Below are positions 11,172-23,800 of a DNA stretch of 64,000 nt, piece after piece. Each line of letters opens with the position of its first letter. Position 1 is the first letter of the stretch. The stretch comes from Exophiala sp. HKRS030 (lineage: Eukaryota > Ascomycota > Eurotiomycetes > Chaetothyriales > Herpotrichiellaceae). The stretch is from NCBI GenBank assembly GCA_023897205.1, contig JAHWDD010000003.1, positions 5,955,665-6,019,664 on the forward strand, in the 5' to 3' direction. The notes beneath the pieces were generated by a model, which was not told where the DNA came from, made no database searches, and saw only the letters and a list, made by a program, of their open reading frames with translations. The position numbers and the translations under genes were made by a program.

Positions 11172-12859
11172 CTAGTCCCTGGTTTCTTCATCTCTTGGAG
11201 GTGCCATTGGACACAAGAGGAAACCACCAAGTACAGCCACCGCTGCAATACTCCACCACCCTGCAGCCGAGCCTCCTTTGCTGTAGAAGAAACCTGCGAG
11301 TGGAGGTGCAAATGTCCTGGCTCCAGAGCACGCTGCCATGGCCAACCCATTGACTTGACCCAACATTGATAAAGAGGGTGTTGCATTCTTCAGGAGGATC
11401 AACAAGCAAGGGTATATGATGATCAAAGCGAAATTGTTAGCAATCATATTCCCGTACACACCTATCTCGATACCTGTCGAATGGAGTGCAGTGAGGAATG
11501 GTGTGATGATGTACGTCAATGGTATGAGTATGGTGAAAAGGATGAACGATCTCCATACCCCGACCCTCTCTACAAATGGTGCGTAGATCAGTGCCTGTAT
11601 AAACATAGCAACCAGACCGGTGATAGAGAAATAATTCCCCACGTCCCGTACGGTTTGTCCCAAGCCTCCTTGAAGATCAAGGCCATTGGTTGCAGGATCG
11701 TCCACGATGAAGACTGGCAATAGTGAACAGAATGCCATTTGATGGTAGGACATGACCACAAGTTGAATGATCAAGAGAATCACTTCACGGGTCCATGGAG
11801 TAGTCGGCTCGTCATCGCTGGTGGGGTTTGATTTGGTGGTTCAAAGATGGATGGCAGAATGGGTCGCACAGCACCTAATGAAATGGTAGAAACTCTACGA
11901 AGATCGGCTGTGGTTCCGGTGGTCAACGACATATTCGTACCGACGAGCGAGGGGCGTCTTCCGACTGACGAGCCGTCCAGCTCGCTATCAACGCTCAGTA
12001 TTGCTGCACTAGAACGTGGCCGGAGGTACGTAGTTTCGTCTGCTGTAGCTTGAGCGGTATCTTCGTGCGTTTGGAGCCTTGTTGAGGATCGTATGTTGGT
12101 TTCCTTAAGAAACAGCATTCCAATGATAATCGTAAGGACGATGTATATGGCAGCCACCAGATTAGGAAGGAGATAGGGATATTCGCCGAATAAGCCATCT
12201 GCAGGGAAGATTGATGGCATGCTTCGAGAAGGTTGAGCAAGATATCCACCCATAGCGGACCCTAGGATTGAACCCGCGCTTCAGACAAAAGGCATGACAC
12301 TGTAAGCCCGAGCTGAGAGAGGTCAATGAAGGCTAAAGAAATTCAAAGAGCGGGCGACTCACGTTCATGCTCTGGTTTTTTCACCATCTCAGAGACCATG
12401 GTCTGGATAACCGCAACATTTCCGTTGAGAGCACCTCCCACCACTCGAGCGGCAAGGCCCACCCAATAATTCTTCGCAAAGCCGAATATTAGGCTCGATA
12501 AGGCTGTACCTGCAAGGCCGATAAGAACTATAGGCTTCCTGCCATAGCGATCGCTGATGCTTCCCCACATGACACAGGTGGAGGCTTCTGCCAGCGCAAA
12601 GGCTGATACCAGCAGACCGGCGAAGAAGGGGGCATTATCTTCGTCATCCTCTCTCAGGTCGAGTGTGAAGACATAGATATATGCTAATATCGAAGTAAAA
12701 GCAATAGGCTCCGCAAATCGACACAAAGCTTCCAGTCGTGTTAGTGATTCATAGAGTGAGGACGAGGTTGAGCAAACCTAAGATGAATAACTGTTGTGCA
12801 GGGAACTTCTCATCATCATCGTCGTCGTCATTATTGGAGATCTTGGTTGGAGGCGCCAT
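11172..12859 (-). CDS. MFS transporter with an in-frame stop and a frameshift (possible pseudogene)
   Basis: Major facilitator superfamily transporter of the fungal TetA/ZIF1-like drug:H+ antiporter group, a 12-TM plasma- or vacuolar-membrane protein. Exons: 12778-12859 (MAPPTKIS, then a six-Asp run), 12363-12728 and 11172-12312; introns are 49 bp (12729-12777) and 50 bp (12313-12362). The MFS signature WGSISDRYGRKP follows TM2, and RAYSVMPFV precedes GYLAQP. Two defects are visible. A TGA at 12281-12283 stands in FV*SAGSILG, where relatives carry Trp. A one-base gap near the G4 run 11823-11826 is needed to pass from FEPPNQTP into TPWTREVILLIIQL. With that base restored the length is 530 codons. 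The central loop after TM6 is long and Ser-rich. The substrate is unknown. The gene may be a recent pseudogene, or both defects may be sequence errors. Confidence 0.75.
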
Positions 12860-14575
12860 CAACTCGCCTTGAACGAGTTCGACTCAAGGCTGCGTCCAAA
12901 GCCACAAACCAAGTATCGATGAGACCTTTGGCTTTTGTTCTGTCCTCAAGATAAAAGGCTACAAAACTTACGGTCTGATACAGCGATAGAATCGATGTCG
13001 TCGTGAAATAGTTTTATACGACAGACTTATAATAAGACTCACCAGCAGGGAGCGGGGATCATAGTCCCCGCAGTGAAAGCATCATAGCTTGAAATGATTA
13101 AGGACTTACGTAGAAGGTAGCAGTCGTAGGGAAGGCATAGTGGTTCAGGACCCATGACAGTGGATGTAATTCATACCCGTGACAGACGGTGAGAGGCTCA
13201 AGAAGAGGAAGACGAGGGCCAGGAAACTATGCCCGAGGGCGGGGAATATGCCAGGTGGGTGGCAATGGAGAATTTAGCCAGAAACTCTGTGGGGATCAGC
13301 AGAGGACCAGCCCTTTTTAGAGTGTCTAGTCGCCGACGAAGGATGTTATCTGTTCGAGACGGCTTTTCTCCGGCGTAGAAGAAACAAGAATGGATATGAG
13401 GCGAAGAGTTGAATAGCTCGAAGAGAGAACACCCACCAACGACGTGCACGTGGAAGTTGAGAAATTTACATGTCACGTGTACCTGTCGCGACACGTGCTT
13501 CCTGTGGACGCGTCAGATATTATCCTCTGTACTCTGTAGCTCAACAATGATAGGGAACGGATTCAGGATCCATGTGCATTGCATCTATCGAATTTAAATG
13601 CAACCAATTTATGCATGGTACTCCGTACATAAACATCGCCAAGTCAACCGCGGGCGTCGTGAAGTCTCCACTGCTTGCTTGGAGCCTGCCGGTGGCGTAA
13701 TAACGTAGGAGGCCTCAGCGCCGCCAGGTGCCATGTACACTGCTATGGGGAACAATGAATCAATGATAAGGGCTCGTCTTGTGTGCGTTCAGCTCTGGCG
13801 TTGCCCAAGAGGGTCCTCTTTATCTCTAAAGTCTAGCTCGAGGCCGCCTCAAGAGCCTATCTCAGCCATTGGAGACTAACAGGGCTAGACCCTCGGCCTG
13901 CAACCAAGTCGCACCTTGTTTCAGGAATTATTGGAATAGAATATTGAACTACAAGAGTCTACCAGTCTCTTAGCCAAACGACGGGGAGGCCTCAGGACCC
14001 GTAGCCCCGTGGTTCGGCATATCTCTTGCCCCTGCAGCAGACTCGACTTCATCATCAATGAAAATGGACTTTTATCAATTCTTCCACTCTGTCTTTACTC
14101 TCTTCTTGTTTTAAGGTCAACGAACTCCTTTCCAAACTCCAAGGCACATTGACAGCACGCCAGATTACGTCGTCTTCCAATTTTCCGGGTCCATTACTCG
14201 TTTCAGACAAGACCTTTTCCTTGGTCGCTCTTTCCGCCAAAAGTCCAAACCCGTTCTTGCGGTCTCCTTTCTGTATCTGCCTGCGCCTTCTAGTCGCAAC
14301 GCCATCCCGTCTCCTTCCTCGGTAACACTTCGCTCACTATTAGTCCTTCAGTACCTACGGACGTCTTGGTCAAGCCACCGTCGTCTGCAACCTTCTAAAA
14401 CAATATTGCATCCCTATTCTTTCTTTCTTCAGCTTGCAACATTCCATCATCATATTTGCTGCCTTAAATCACCCAAACGCGTGGTCCTGGTACGGACTGT
14501 GCGCCGTTCAACCCATCGGAGAATTCAATACTTCAACGTTGAATCATCTTGTCAATCTAAGACATCTCAAACACA
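12860..14575. other. Divergent intergenic region
   Basis: 1.7 kb between the MFS start (-) and the Atg27-like gene (+). Only short ORFs occur. The part nearest 14576 is a pyrimidine-rich stretch (14080-14570) typical of fungal promoters and 5' UTRs. Confidence 0.45.
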
Positions 14576-15806
14576 ATGTATCTACAGTCTACAGCTTTGC
14601 TGTTCCTCCTATCATATCTCCCTTCAAGCCATGCTTCGACAGATCCCAAACAAGTCACCAAACCCTGCACAATCATATCTCCCTCCTCAGGTTCCTTTTT
14701 TGACCTAAGACCCCTACAATTGACAGTCGATGGCACAAAATTTCAAGTCGCAACAAACGAATCTTACCATGTCAAAGGTTACGACTATCCCTCGAATTTT
14801 TCCATGAACTTCTGTGGCCCGGTTGTCGAAGATCTGGCCGATGTTGAGGGAATACCTACCTCCAGAATTGCAAATGTTTCGGCTTTTTATAAAGACAGTC
14901 GGGGAGATATCTACAGCATAGGCCAACAAAACGATCTTCCATTTTTCCGCGGTAAGAAGCTATTGCTCAATTATACTCAAGGTTCACCATGTCCCGATCT
15001 TGACGAGGAGGGTGTACCACAAGACCCACACCTCGTTGAAAGGAAGACCAAGACCAACAACCGACATAAATCTACTCTTTTGTCCTTTGTCTGCGACACT
15101 GCCCCAAATCTATCTGGTCGCCCTGCGATCTCCTTCATCGGTTCCCTCGACCATTGCACATATGTGTTTGAAGTGCGATCGCGCAACGCGTGCGGAGGCA
15201 CCACACAATCCGAGGAGAAGGGTACACTCGGTCCTGGCGCCGTCTTTGGCGTCATCCTAGGCATAGCCCTTCTGGTTTACCTGATTGGCGGTATTGTTTA
15301 CCAGCGTAACGTCATGCACCAAAGAGGATGGCGGCAACTACCAAACTATGCTGTCTGGGCTGGTCTGGTGAGCTTCATCTCGGTATGTTTCTTTCCCATT
15401 TCCCCTTGCGGCGTCATGCGGCATCATCCCTTTGTAACCCCTTGTTGTCCGGCGCGCCATTCCTTACCAATCTCGTGTGATTTCTAGAGGCCCTTTTCCT
15501 TCCTAATCTATCGGAGATTTCGCGTTGCGCCTTCAAAAGACCCATGGCAGCCACATCGTTATAAGACCGGAATACCATGAACCCGAATTTCTACCCCCAG
15601 CCAACAGCTAACTTTTAGTAATCAAGGATATGTTTATCATCCTCTTCTCCTCATGCTCGCAGAGCATGGCCAATAGAGTTACAGAACTCTTTGCTGGCCG
15701 ACGAGGCTATCATCGTGTTGGTGACAATCGTGCCACCGAACGAGGTCGAGACCCGGAAGATGAGAATCGTCTGATCGATCAGCTAGATGAGGAATGGGAG
15801 GATTAA
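14576..15806 (+). CDS. atg27: Atg27-like type I membrane protein (autophagy-related)
   Basis: Predicted Atg27 homologue: a single-pass membrane protein with a lumenal mannose-6-phosphate-receptor-homology domain that cycles between Golgi, endosome and vacuole and assists Atg9 trafficking in autophagy (family knowledge). Exon 1 is 14576-15382 and exon 2 is 15627-15806, with a 244-bp intron (GTATGT...CAAG). I place the acceptor at 15626 because it adds the hydrophobic stretch DMFIILFSSCSQ before the tail. The product is 328 aa. A signal peptide covers about the first 20 residues (YLQSTALLFLLSYLPSSHA). Paired cysteines occur in the lumenal part (PCTI, NFCGP, PCPD, FVCD, DHCTY, NACGG). The TM segment is around VFGVILGIALLVYLIGGIVY. 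The C-terminal tail has RRGYHRV, a tyrosine sorting-type motif, and the end DRLIDQLDEEW-like segment. It is convergent with the regulator at 15991. Confidence 0.8.
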
Positions 15807-15990
15807 AAGACCCTTCCCATACTAGGGCAACACAGATGAGATGTGAATGCCGGAAAGGGCATGAAATACTTCTACGGCTGCAGGATTTAGAAATCATGCC
15901 CGTGTTGTATTGTAATGTCACAGGTACATCCTTCTTGTGCAAACTCGACCATTTCAAGGATTTCAGGCTCATATATAACCAGGATCCTTC

Positions 15991-18900
15991 TCATTGACCA
16001 GTCGAACCTGGATCGTATGCTCCCATGTCACTCTCGGGACCACCTCCACCACCAAGATCACTCAAATCCATCCCATCCAGAGCAGTACCGCCAAATTCTC
16101 CCATCTCACTATAATTTGGTGGTTCGATATTGAATGGTAGTAGCCATGCTGATGATGATATGTCCGTCATGCCGCCACTCATATCTCCAAACCCTCCAAA
16201 CCCGGTCCAATCGACAGCATCCCAAGGATTAGTCGAACCGAAGTTGTTCATGGGAGAATTTGAATTGAGGTTGATTCCTTGGCCAGATGTATGCGAGGGA
16301 TCAATACCGGCGTAAGCTCCAAAAACCATTTGTCGGTCCATTTGTGGCAGTGCGGATGTATAGGGGAAACTGAATGCAGTGTTCGTAGGCGAGTTGTAGG
16401 CGAATGGATCATTCCCAGCTTGGGATTGTTGAGCGCCTCCAAATTGTGCTGTTTGATAGAGCGTCGGTGAAGTGATGTCGAAATCATTCGGGTTGAACGG
16501 TTGCGCCAAGTTAATGTCTTGCTGCGCCGCATTCGATAGTCGATGACCCTGTTGTCCACCACCACCTTGAGACGACTGCGAAAGTCGATGTGTGACTGGT
16601 CCAGTACTAGTGGTAGTTGGATTAGCACCACCACCACCACCCATAGAATTCGCACCAGGATTCGCCGCACTCGCAGCCCCGAGATCTTTATTCCCACCAT
16701 CTTTAGCCACCGCCGCTCCCAGCACATCCGCTTTCCCATCCTTGCCTTTCTTCCCGGCTGTCGTGTTAGCGTTATTGTTGTCAGCGACACTCTTCCCCGC
16801 CGCCTGGGCACCTTCTTCCCTCGACTGCCAGCCCCGCCTCCAGCGGCGGCGTCGTCGGCTTTGCTCGGCGGGCTCAGCGTGGCGAAGAACTCCTCGACGC
16901 TCTGCAGATCGCTGCGTTGCGACATGACGGCCTCGGCGGCGGGGCCGCCGCGCGCCTCGCCGCGGTATTCGAGGTGCGATTTCTCCCACTCGCTCTCGCT
17001 CACCCCGTGTGGGTATTTGTCGAACCAGTCGCCGTATTGGAACATGGTCTTGGTCGTCCCGCTGCCGCTGCCGCCGGAGCCGGGTGGGCCGCCGGCGCCG
17101 ACAAGGGGGTTCCGTTGGGTGTCGTGGCGCGGCTGGGTGGGTCGGTTATGCTGCCTGTACCGCCGGTTGTGGTGGTTGGGCCTCCTGGGTGTGATGGGTC
17201 GGTGTCCATGGGTGTTTGGGTGCCGGATTGCGAGGCGCGCCGCAGGAGGCTGGTGTGCGCGTTCCAGGTGCTGCTGCCGCCGGCGCTGATGGGGCGCGAG
17301 GCGAGGTTTTGTTGTTGGAGTTGTTGTTGGTGGTGACGATGGGAGCGGGCGGCCGCATCGGCGAATGCACGATATAGGTCTTTGACGCTCTCGGCCATGT
17401 AGTGGAACATACCCCAGTAGCGCTTCATGCGCGTGAGGTAGCGGTAGTTGTGACGGAGGTTGTCTTTGCTCGCGGCTTCGAGCGTGGCTGATTTGCTGAA
17501 TATTCCCCATACGTGTACGGTGGCGGCAGCGTAGGCGCAGTAGCCGGCGAAGGGGACTGTCAGCGTGAGGCCGGTTGAGTCGGCGATCAGTTTGGAAATC
17601 AAGCCGGCGGATTCGAGGACTATGGTTGCGGAGCTCGAGAGGAATGATTTCGGCATCCCGGCGGCTGTGTAGGTGGTATGATGTGGACGGGAGGATGGGG
17701 TTGTAGGAATGGCGAATCGGTGGAGGAATAATGAGGTTTGAGCGAGGACGATGTGAAGGAAGAGGAATTGGTTGGCCAGTCGTTCGGATGTGTGTGTTGC
17801 TAGGTTTTCTGGAGTGTAGGTGATGTGGTCTGGGAGAGAGGCTTTGAGTTGTTGGATTTGACGTTGGAGGGTTGCAAATTGTGAGAGAGCATCCCATATT
17901 GGGTGTGGGTCTTTTTCTTTGCCGCCCAAGTTGAGATATTTGACAATCCGTTTCCACAGGACTACTCCACGGACAATGTAAGCTGCAACGCCCATGTTCT
18001 GTTTGGCTTCAGCAGCCACCGCGTCGTTGCTGCTCGCGGCGTCGAGGGATTTCTTGTTTTTCGTGGGGATGTTGCCGTACAAGTCCTCGGTGGGACCGGG
18101 AACTTCCATTTGGAAATGGGATTCTTTGATAGGGAGCTGGATTTGGTAATAGTCTTCGTTCAGAAATGATGGACGTTCTGTTCCAGAAGAATTGAATGTG
18201 TCCATCAAATAGCATGCCCACATGGTTCTTCGACGGATTTCGCGATCGGTGAAGGACAATTCTGGTGGTTTCGGCCCCTTCTTCGCATCATTCGAATTCG
18301 CGATTTGGTTGCGACCAAGGGGATCATGGTCCAGTTCTCGGTGTAATTGCAAAGCATATCCCATGCGCATTGCCTGCCCGCCGAAAGACCAAGATAGCCC
18401 ACCTTCACAAGTGCCAAAATAATGCAGTCCCAACATCAACATGGCAGTCAAAATTGTGATGTTTGGTTCATAGTGCCGTTTTTCCACAATCCGACGGGCG
18501 GGAGTGGCCCATTGTTCACCCCGAAGAAATGCTGGCTCAGTACTGACTTGAGGATGGGTTGAAAATCGAGCGGAGATGGCACAGACGGCAAGGATGAGAA
18601 CAGGAGGGATTGTGCCAGCTTTCAACTTTCGCATGAAACTGGGCTTGTGGAGTAATAGGTATGACTGCCCATAGACGCAATCGAAGAAGACCTCGGCGAG
18701 ATGTTCCTGGATATGTTGTGGTGGTAAGGACTCTGAACCTTCGATGAATAGCTTGTTCTCGCCTTCACGCTGCTTCCTCAGTCCTGCCGTTGGATCTAGA
18801 AGAGTCGTCTTCTCTTTTGGATTTCTCCAGTCGTGTAATTCTTGAGTAAAGGCTTCTTCAGCGGACCGCTTTTTCGGCTGCTCCTTTTCCTTCTTCGGAA

Positions 18901-19756
18901 CTTGTCCTGGTAAGGGCGGGCGAACTGAAGCGCGGCCAGTGACGGACAAATCTGGAAGTTCGTCTTTGGGAATAACACGGATGACTCGGTCCTCCATACG
19001 TTTCAATCTTTTGTCCAGCATAGCCATATAATCGGTTCGAGGGGCGGCTTTCCGCGTTGTGACCTTGTAAACGCAGGGGATCCTCGCACGTAGACAGTGC
19101 TTACAAGCAGGCTTTTCGCCCGAGCATCTGATCTTCTTCCGACGACATGCGATACATGCCAGCGGCAAACGTTTCCTCTCCTTTCCCGCCTTGGTTTTCA
19201 ACTCACTCCAGGCTGGGATCTTGTCATCCTCGGTGGGCTGCTTCTTCTCCAGAGCGGTTGCACTGACACTTGGAGGTTTTCTTGGCGAGGATTCTGCATT
19301 GCTTGGAGGGCGATTGGCCGAGTTTGTTGGAGTCCATTGATTCAGAGCTGCGGCACCGAATAGATCATGGTCAAAGGCGGAATCGATACTGGCCAAGCTG
19401 GCACGATGCTGTGGACTAGGAACCTTTCCTGAGGTGTAGCGGACGGGGTCCTGGATTGAGCCTCGGCTTGGAAAAGTCTGATTGTGGCTGGAACGAAGAT
19501 CAGGAGGCGCATCAATTCCACTATTGCTGCTCCCATGGGGACTTCCAGTGAAAGGGAAATTGAAGTCGACAGAAGCTGGAGATGAATTGTCAAAGACGGA
19601 GGGATTGTGAGCTGATTGTTGAGATTGTGAAATGATGATGCCATCAATGCGGGGATTTCGCGTGTTGGATATGAGGTAGGACGATGAAGAGAATGAGTTA
19701 TTTCGATCATCGCGACGTGGCAATCCAGCAGAATTAGAATGGGAGGGATGTGTCAT
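15991..19756 (-). CDS. Large Zn2Cys6 transcription factor (xylanolytic-activator-type fungal_trans domain), two frame breaks
   Basis: Nuclear DNA-binding regulator of about 1,255 aa once two single bases are restored (1,256 codons). No intron is needed. The zinc cluster is canonical, C-X2-C-X6-C-X6-C-X2-C-X6-C at residues 201-228 (CIACRRKKIRC, then CKHCLRARIPC), preceded by a basic stretch (KERKRLP) and followed by a short coiled coil (MLDKRLKRMEDRV). The fungal_trans domain includes GLHYFGTCEGGLSWSFGGQAMRM-type sequence and FTDREIRRRTMWACYLMD. The first break is at the G5 run 17105-17109 (restores NGTPLVGAGG) and the second at 16818-16820 or a nearby G/C run (restores SRGEEGAQAAGK). The C-terminal 300 residues are Gly/Asn/Ser-rich and acidic and end YDPGSTGQ, like an activation region. 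The architecture recalls Ebr1-type regulators, but I cannot confirm an orthologue. It is not classical XlnR, whose zinc cluster differs. Confidence 0.85.
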
Positions 19757-22277
19757 GCTGAGTCTGATGGCCAGGATAGGTCGACGAGGCTGTGCATATC
19801 CTCACATCAACAAGCAGCAGTGAGTTGGGTAACAAGGCAACGACGAGCTGTGAAAGACGGAAACCTCGGGGTGTCGGGCCGGTGCCTACGGGGGTGGCGT
19901 AAGGGCGTAGGCCACTTGGAGCGGTGAGAATAAGAAGAAGTTAGACAGGGTGAGGAATGGAATAACAAAGAGCACCAAATGTTGGAATGCAAAGGTGGTA
20001 AAATGGGCTAAAAGACAAGGTAAGAAGGAGAATTGCTAGCAAACGACGAGGCTGCCCAAGATTGAAAGAGGAGTAGACACGAGCAGGATGATTTTAGTTA
20101 GTGTAGGTAGGCCGAGATGTGGCGGGGGAGATGCTGGTGATGCTGTTGGTTGTTGGTTGTTGGTCGTTGGTCGTTGGTGTTTTGGTGCTTGGTTGTTTTT
20201 GAGTCTCGTGCACTGGGACTCTGTCAGATTGTGGGAAGAAAGGCCCAGGAGAGAGTTAGCGTGAGCGAGAGCGAGTGAGGGTAAAAGGGAGCGAGTTTAG
20301 AACTGAGGAATCAGGATGAGAGGAAGTTGGTGTGTGTGTGTGGGAGTGTGGGAGTGTGAGTGTTAGTGGAGGGCATGAGTAAGTAAGTGAGTGAGAGTAC
20401 GAGTGTGAGTGTGAGTGTGAGTGTGAGTGTGAGTGTGAGTGTGAGTGTGAGTGTGAGTGTGAGTGTGAGTGTGAGTGTGAGTGTGAGTGTGAGTGTGAGT
20501 GTGTGGGTGAGAGCGAGGCTAAGGGCGAGAGTAGCGAATGCGCGTGCGTCGTCACGTTGGAGATTGTGGGGCTGTCACTTCCATAAAGGGCAAAATGGGC
20601 ATCGACACTTGAGAAGTCGAGATATGGAGATGCGATACGGGGGCAGAAGGGGGACAGGGCAGATGGGGAGAGCAAAGCCAGACCGGCAGCATGGGGGGGC
20701 CCCGGGGGGACAGGGGGGGACAGCGAAGGGCCTTGGGCTACTGTGGGCTACCTAAAGAGCCTGACTTGGTTAGCTGATTATAAGGTAGAGGAGCCGTGAG
20801 GACCTAGTATCCAGGCGCCTGGGATGGGATGCTAATCTAGACCCAAGATATCTCACTTACTAAGTGACCTGCAGCTACTGGTTAGGTTCCTTAGATGCCA
20901 AATATTACCCAGTACTCGAAATACTAATACTAATACTCCCAGTCCTCCATGGTAGGTAGTAGGTACTGTATGTAGTAATTGGCTTGACGTGACTGGTCGC
21001 GTTGTGCCTTGTGCATTGTGCGTCGTGCGGAGGATGGAGGATGTGGCCGAGGAAGGAGCCTCCTTCGGCCCCTTCGCACCTCCGGAGGCGAGGCCCACTG
21101 CACGGCCATCTGGGGAAGACACTCCATCCACGCAAAACCATCAAGAGTCTGGACTGACTAAGACCTGACCTTAACGACCGTGGTACCAAGGTAGGGTCCA
21201 GGGAGTCAACTACATACTCCATAAGCACTTTGTTTGAATTCCTGTCAGGATCAGGCTGGTCCCTTGGGCTGCAATATTCTCTCGCTAAGCGCTCAGAACG
21301 CTAGTTAGTTAGCTACCTAGTAACTGGTTAAGTCGCCTGGGTGCCTGGTTAAGTCGTCGAGTTAGAACCCGGAGAAACCTTAATCCTAAGCCACATGGAA
21401 AAGCACGAAGAACAGCCTCCACGCATGCTCTAACTGCTATAGCCGACCAAGGAAACTTGCGCCGACCAACTCATAGTGAACGTCAGTCCCACCCTCGGAC
21501 GGTCGAGCTCTCTAAAGTCTAGAAGCACCCCAGGCCAGAGTACTTACCTTAGGACCTAGGCTGCTACCTGGGTAAACTCTTTCAACAGCCCATGGATATC
21601 TGATAGACCATGGTAAGCACTGATTGGATCACTCCCAACTACATGATCTCGCTTCTGGTCATAAGACTCCTTGACCATCATGGCACAGCTTCATCCTCAA
21701 CGTCATGACAGAATACCTTTTTCCGGGGTTATTCTCCAGGACCCACTTGATATTCTGATTCTTGTCAGGTTCCCCTTTAATTCACCCTGTGCTAAACGAG
21801 CTGATGGCCCAGAGCTGGCTGATACAGCCGTCCATATAAATGAGATGGATTTGAAGTCGCCCCAGAACTTCACAGCGCTCACGTCATATACTACCAAATC
21901 ATTGTCAACTACTTCCTTTGCCCAAGTACGGAGTACTCCCTACCGACAGGACAATGATTCGCCATTTGGAAACATCATGCTCGTGCATGCGGTATGGGCC
22001 ACAGCAGAAAAGAGCGTAATGGCTCACTGTAGTCATTGTCTCTATTCTTCAGTGAAGCATAGGATTTTTTGACGCAGTATTTGAATTCCGATTTTACGAC
22101 ACTCACTGGATATTCGGTGCTCTAAAGCCTTGCGATCGAGCACTCGTCCGGTCCCAATGGCGAATCAAGGCTCTGATCCAGGCCTGGTCTGGTATTCACT
22201 ACTTGAAATAGCTGCGCACATGCGTATCGACTTTGTATGAGCGGCTTTGATCTTGGACATTTTACTCTCATGTGCTC
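19757..22277. other. Long divergent intergenic region with microsatellite
   Basis: 2.5 kb between the Zn2Cys6 regulator (-) and tad1 (+). It holds a GTTG-rich tract (about 20140-20190), the GAGTGT array at 20401-20502, G runs around 20690-20720, and a stretch rich in CTAG/TTAG (21290-21360). ORFs over the arrays are artefacts of a repeat period divisible by three. No gene supported. Confidence 0.5.
20401..20502. repeat. Hexanucleotide microsatellite (GAGTGT)17
   Basis: Seventeen uninterrupted copies of GAGTGT, flanked by imperfect GTGAGT/GTGTGG sequence from about 20330. It sits 0.65 kb upstream of the Zn2Cys6 regulator start, inside its probable promoter or 5' UTR. Because the period is six, all frames stay open and give Ser-Val or His-Ser dipeptide ORFs that are not genes. 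Confidence 0.95.
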
Positions 22278-23699
22278 ATGGCTTCCTTATCCGAAAGGAT
22301 TGCAGAACTTGCACTGTCCCAATATGAAAAGCTCCCTCCAAAGTACAAGCCACATGTTGGATCAGATGGGAGGCGCGAGTGGACACCTTTGTCCGCCGTC
22401 GTTTTGGCTCACGGTACACTTCACCTAGCATAACCTGTCGGCCACAATGTTGACTTCAAGCAGGTCCCGAGCAAGAGCTAAAGTGTATCTCTCTCGCGTA
22501 TGTAACAGCAAGCGCTCGTTTTGAATACCCTATGATGAGACACAACGACTAAGTGTGCTGGCAGCACAGGGACCAAATGCCTCGCAGCATCGTCCATTTC
22601 AAAGTGCAACGGATTGGTCCTCCATGATTGCCATGCAGAAGTCCTTGCATTGCGTGGCTTCAACTACTGGTTACTGTCGGAAATTCGACGTATACTTCAT
22701 GAATCAGGCTATACATCTCCATTCATTGTAGCTAATTCAACGCCGGCGACAGAACCAGTTGAGAATGGCAACTTCGCACTCACCACTCCACCTTTCATGT
22801 TACAAGATCAGATCTCCATCTATTTCTTCACAACTCAAGCTCCCTGTGGAGATGCGTCCATGGAGATTCTTATGAATTCAATGGACCCTCAAGCAGCCGA
22901 ACCATGGCCTGTCAACGATCACAGTGCGTCCTCTCAGGCTTTACAAGGTCGTGGTCACTTCTCTATGCTTGGTTATGTTCGCCGAAAACCCGCTCGAGCT
23001 GATGCAGAGTCTAGTCTGTCAAAGTCTTGTACAGACAAATTAGCTCTGAAGCAATTCACAAGTGTCATAAGCTTTCCCACAGATCTCTATATGGAAAAGA
23101 CTGACAATGCATTCATCCGAACCATGGTTGTCTACCCCGATCAATACAACGAAGTCGGGTATGGTAGAGCCTTTTCTTCCGATGGAAGACTTTCAAATCT
23201 CAAAGACCGGGGAATGTTCTTCGAAGTTCAGCAGCTGCCGTCAGATTTTCGTCGGTTTTCATTCGAAAAACCCCTCGATGTTCCAGGAGCAGAGTCCCGA
23301 GCAAAGGTCAAAGCCGCAAGTATCTCTTCGATTTGGGTAGCTGGACCTCAAGGAGCGAATTGCGACGTCCAAGAAGTCCTGATTAATGGCGTCAAGCAAG
23401 GCTATAAACAATGGGACCCGCGTATTGGTAAGGCAAGTGTGGTTTCTCGGAAAAAGATGGTCAAGTTGGCACAAGAGCTCAACGTGGGCGACTCAACTAT
23501 GTGGAGGCCTCCAACTACTCCAAGTTCGATTCCTCATGAGGACTTTAGGTATATCTCCAGTATCATCAACATGCGGACTTATGAACAAGTCAAATCATCT
23601 CCGTCAAGGACACAGTCACTCATTATGAAAGAATACGTCAAGGCAGCCTTAGGCAATTGGCCCAAGAATCTAGGTGATGAAGACTGGCCATGTGACTGA
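22278..23699 (+). CDS. tad1: tRNA-specific adenosine deaminase Tad1 (ADAR-type deaminase domain)
   Basis: Tad1 deaminates adenosine 37 of tRNA-Ala to inosine, the precursor of 1-methylinosine (family knowledge). Three exons: 22278-22413, 22464-22497 (34 nt) and 22565-23699; introns are 50 and 67 bp. The acceptor at 22564 gives CISLATGTKCL, the conserved beginning of the deaminase domain. The product is 434 aa with the whole frame intact. Catalytic features: HAE at residues 80-82 (zinc-ligand His and proton-shuttle Glu), APCGDAS (second zinc ligand) and SCTDKLALK (third zinc ligand). The remainder matches the A_deamin domain of Tad1/ADAR. The start at 22278 gives MASLSERIAELALSQYEKLP, a typical Tad1 N-terminus. 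It ends 101 bp before the next plus-strand gene. Confidence 0.93.
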
Positions 23700-23800
23700 G
23701 AAAGTGATGACAAGACAGGCGTGATGAATGAATGGAATCGTGTCACAACTGAAAGTGATCGTTGGCGAAGTATCACTTCACAACCGAGTCACTTTCTACA

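Noticed and set aside
15991..19756. Naming the large Zn2Cys6 regulator xlnR
   Set aside because: It has the xylanolytic-activator-type domain, but the zinc cluster sequence (CIACRRKKIRC) does not match that of XlnR as I know it.
20256..20755. Long ORFs with Ser-His or Val-Ser dipeptide repeats on both strands
   Set aside because: They are created by the GAGTGT microsatellite, whose period is a multiple of three; no gene-like sequence flanks them.
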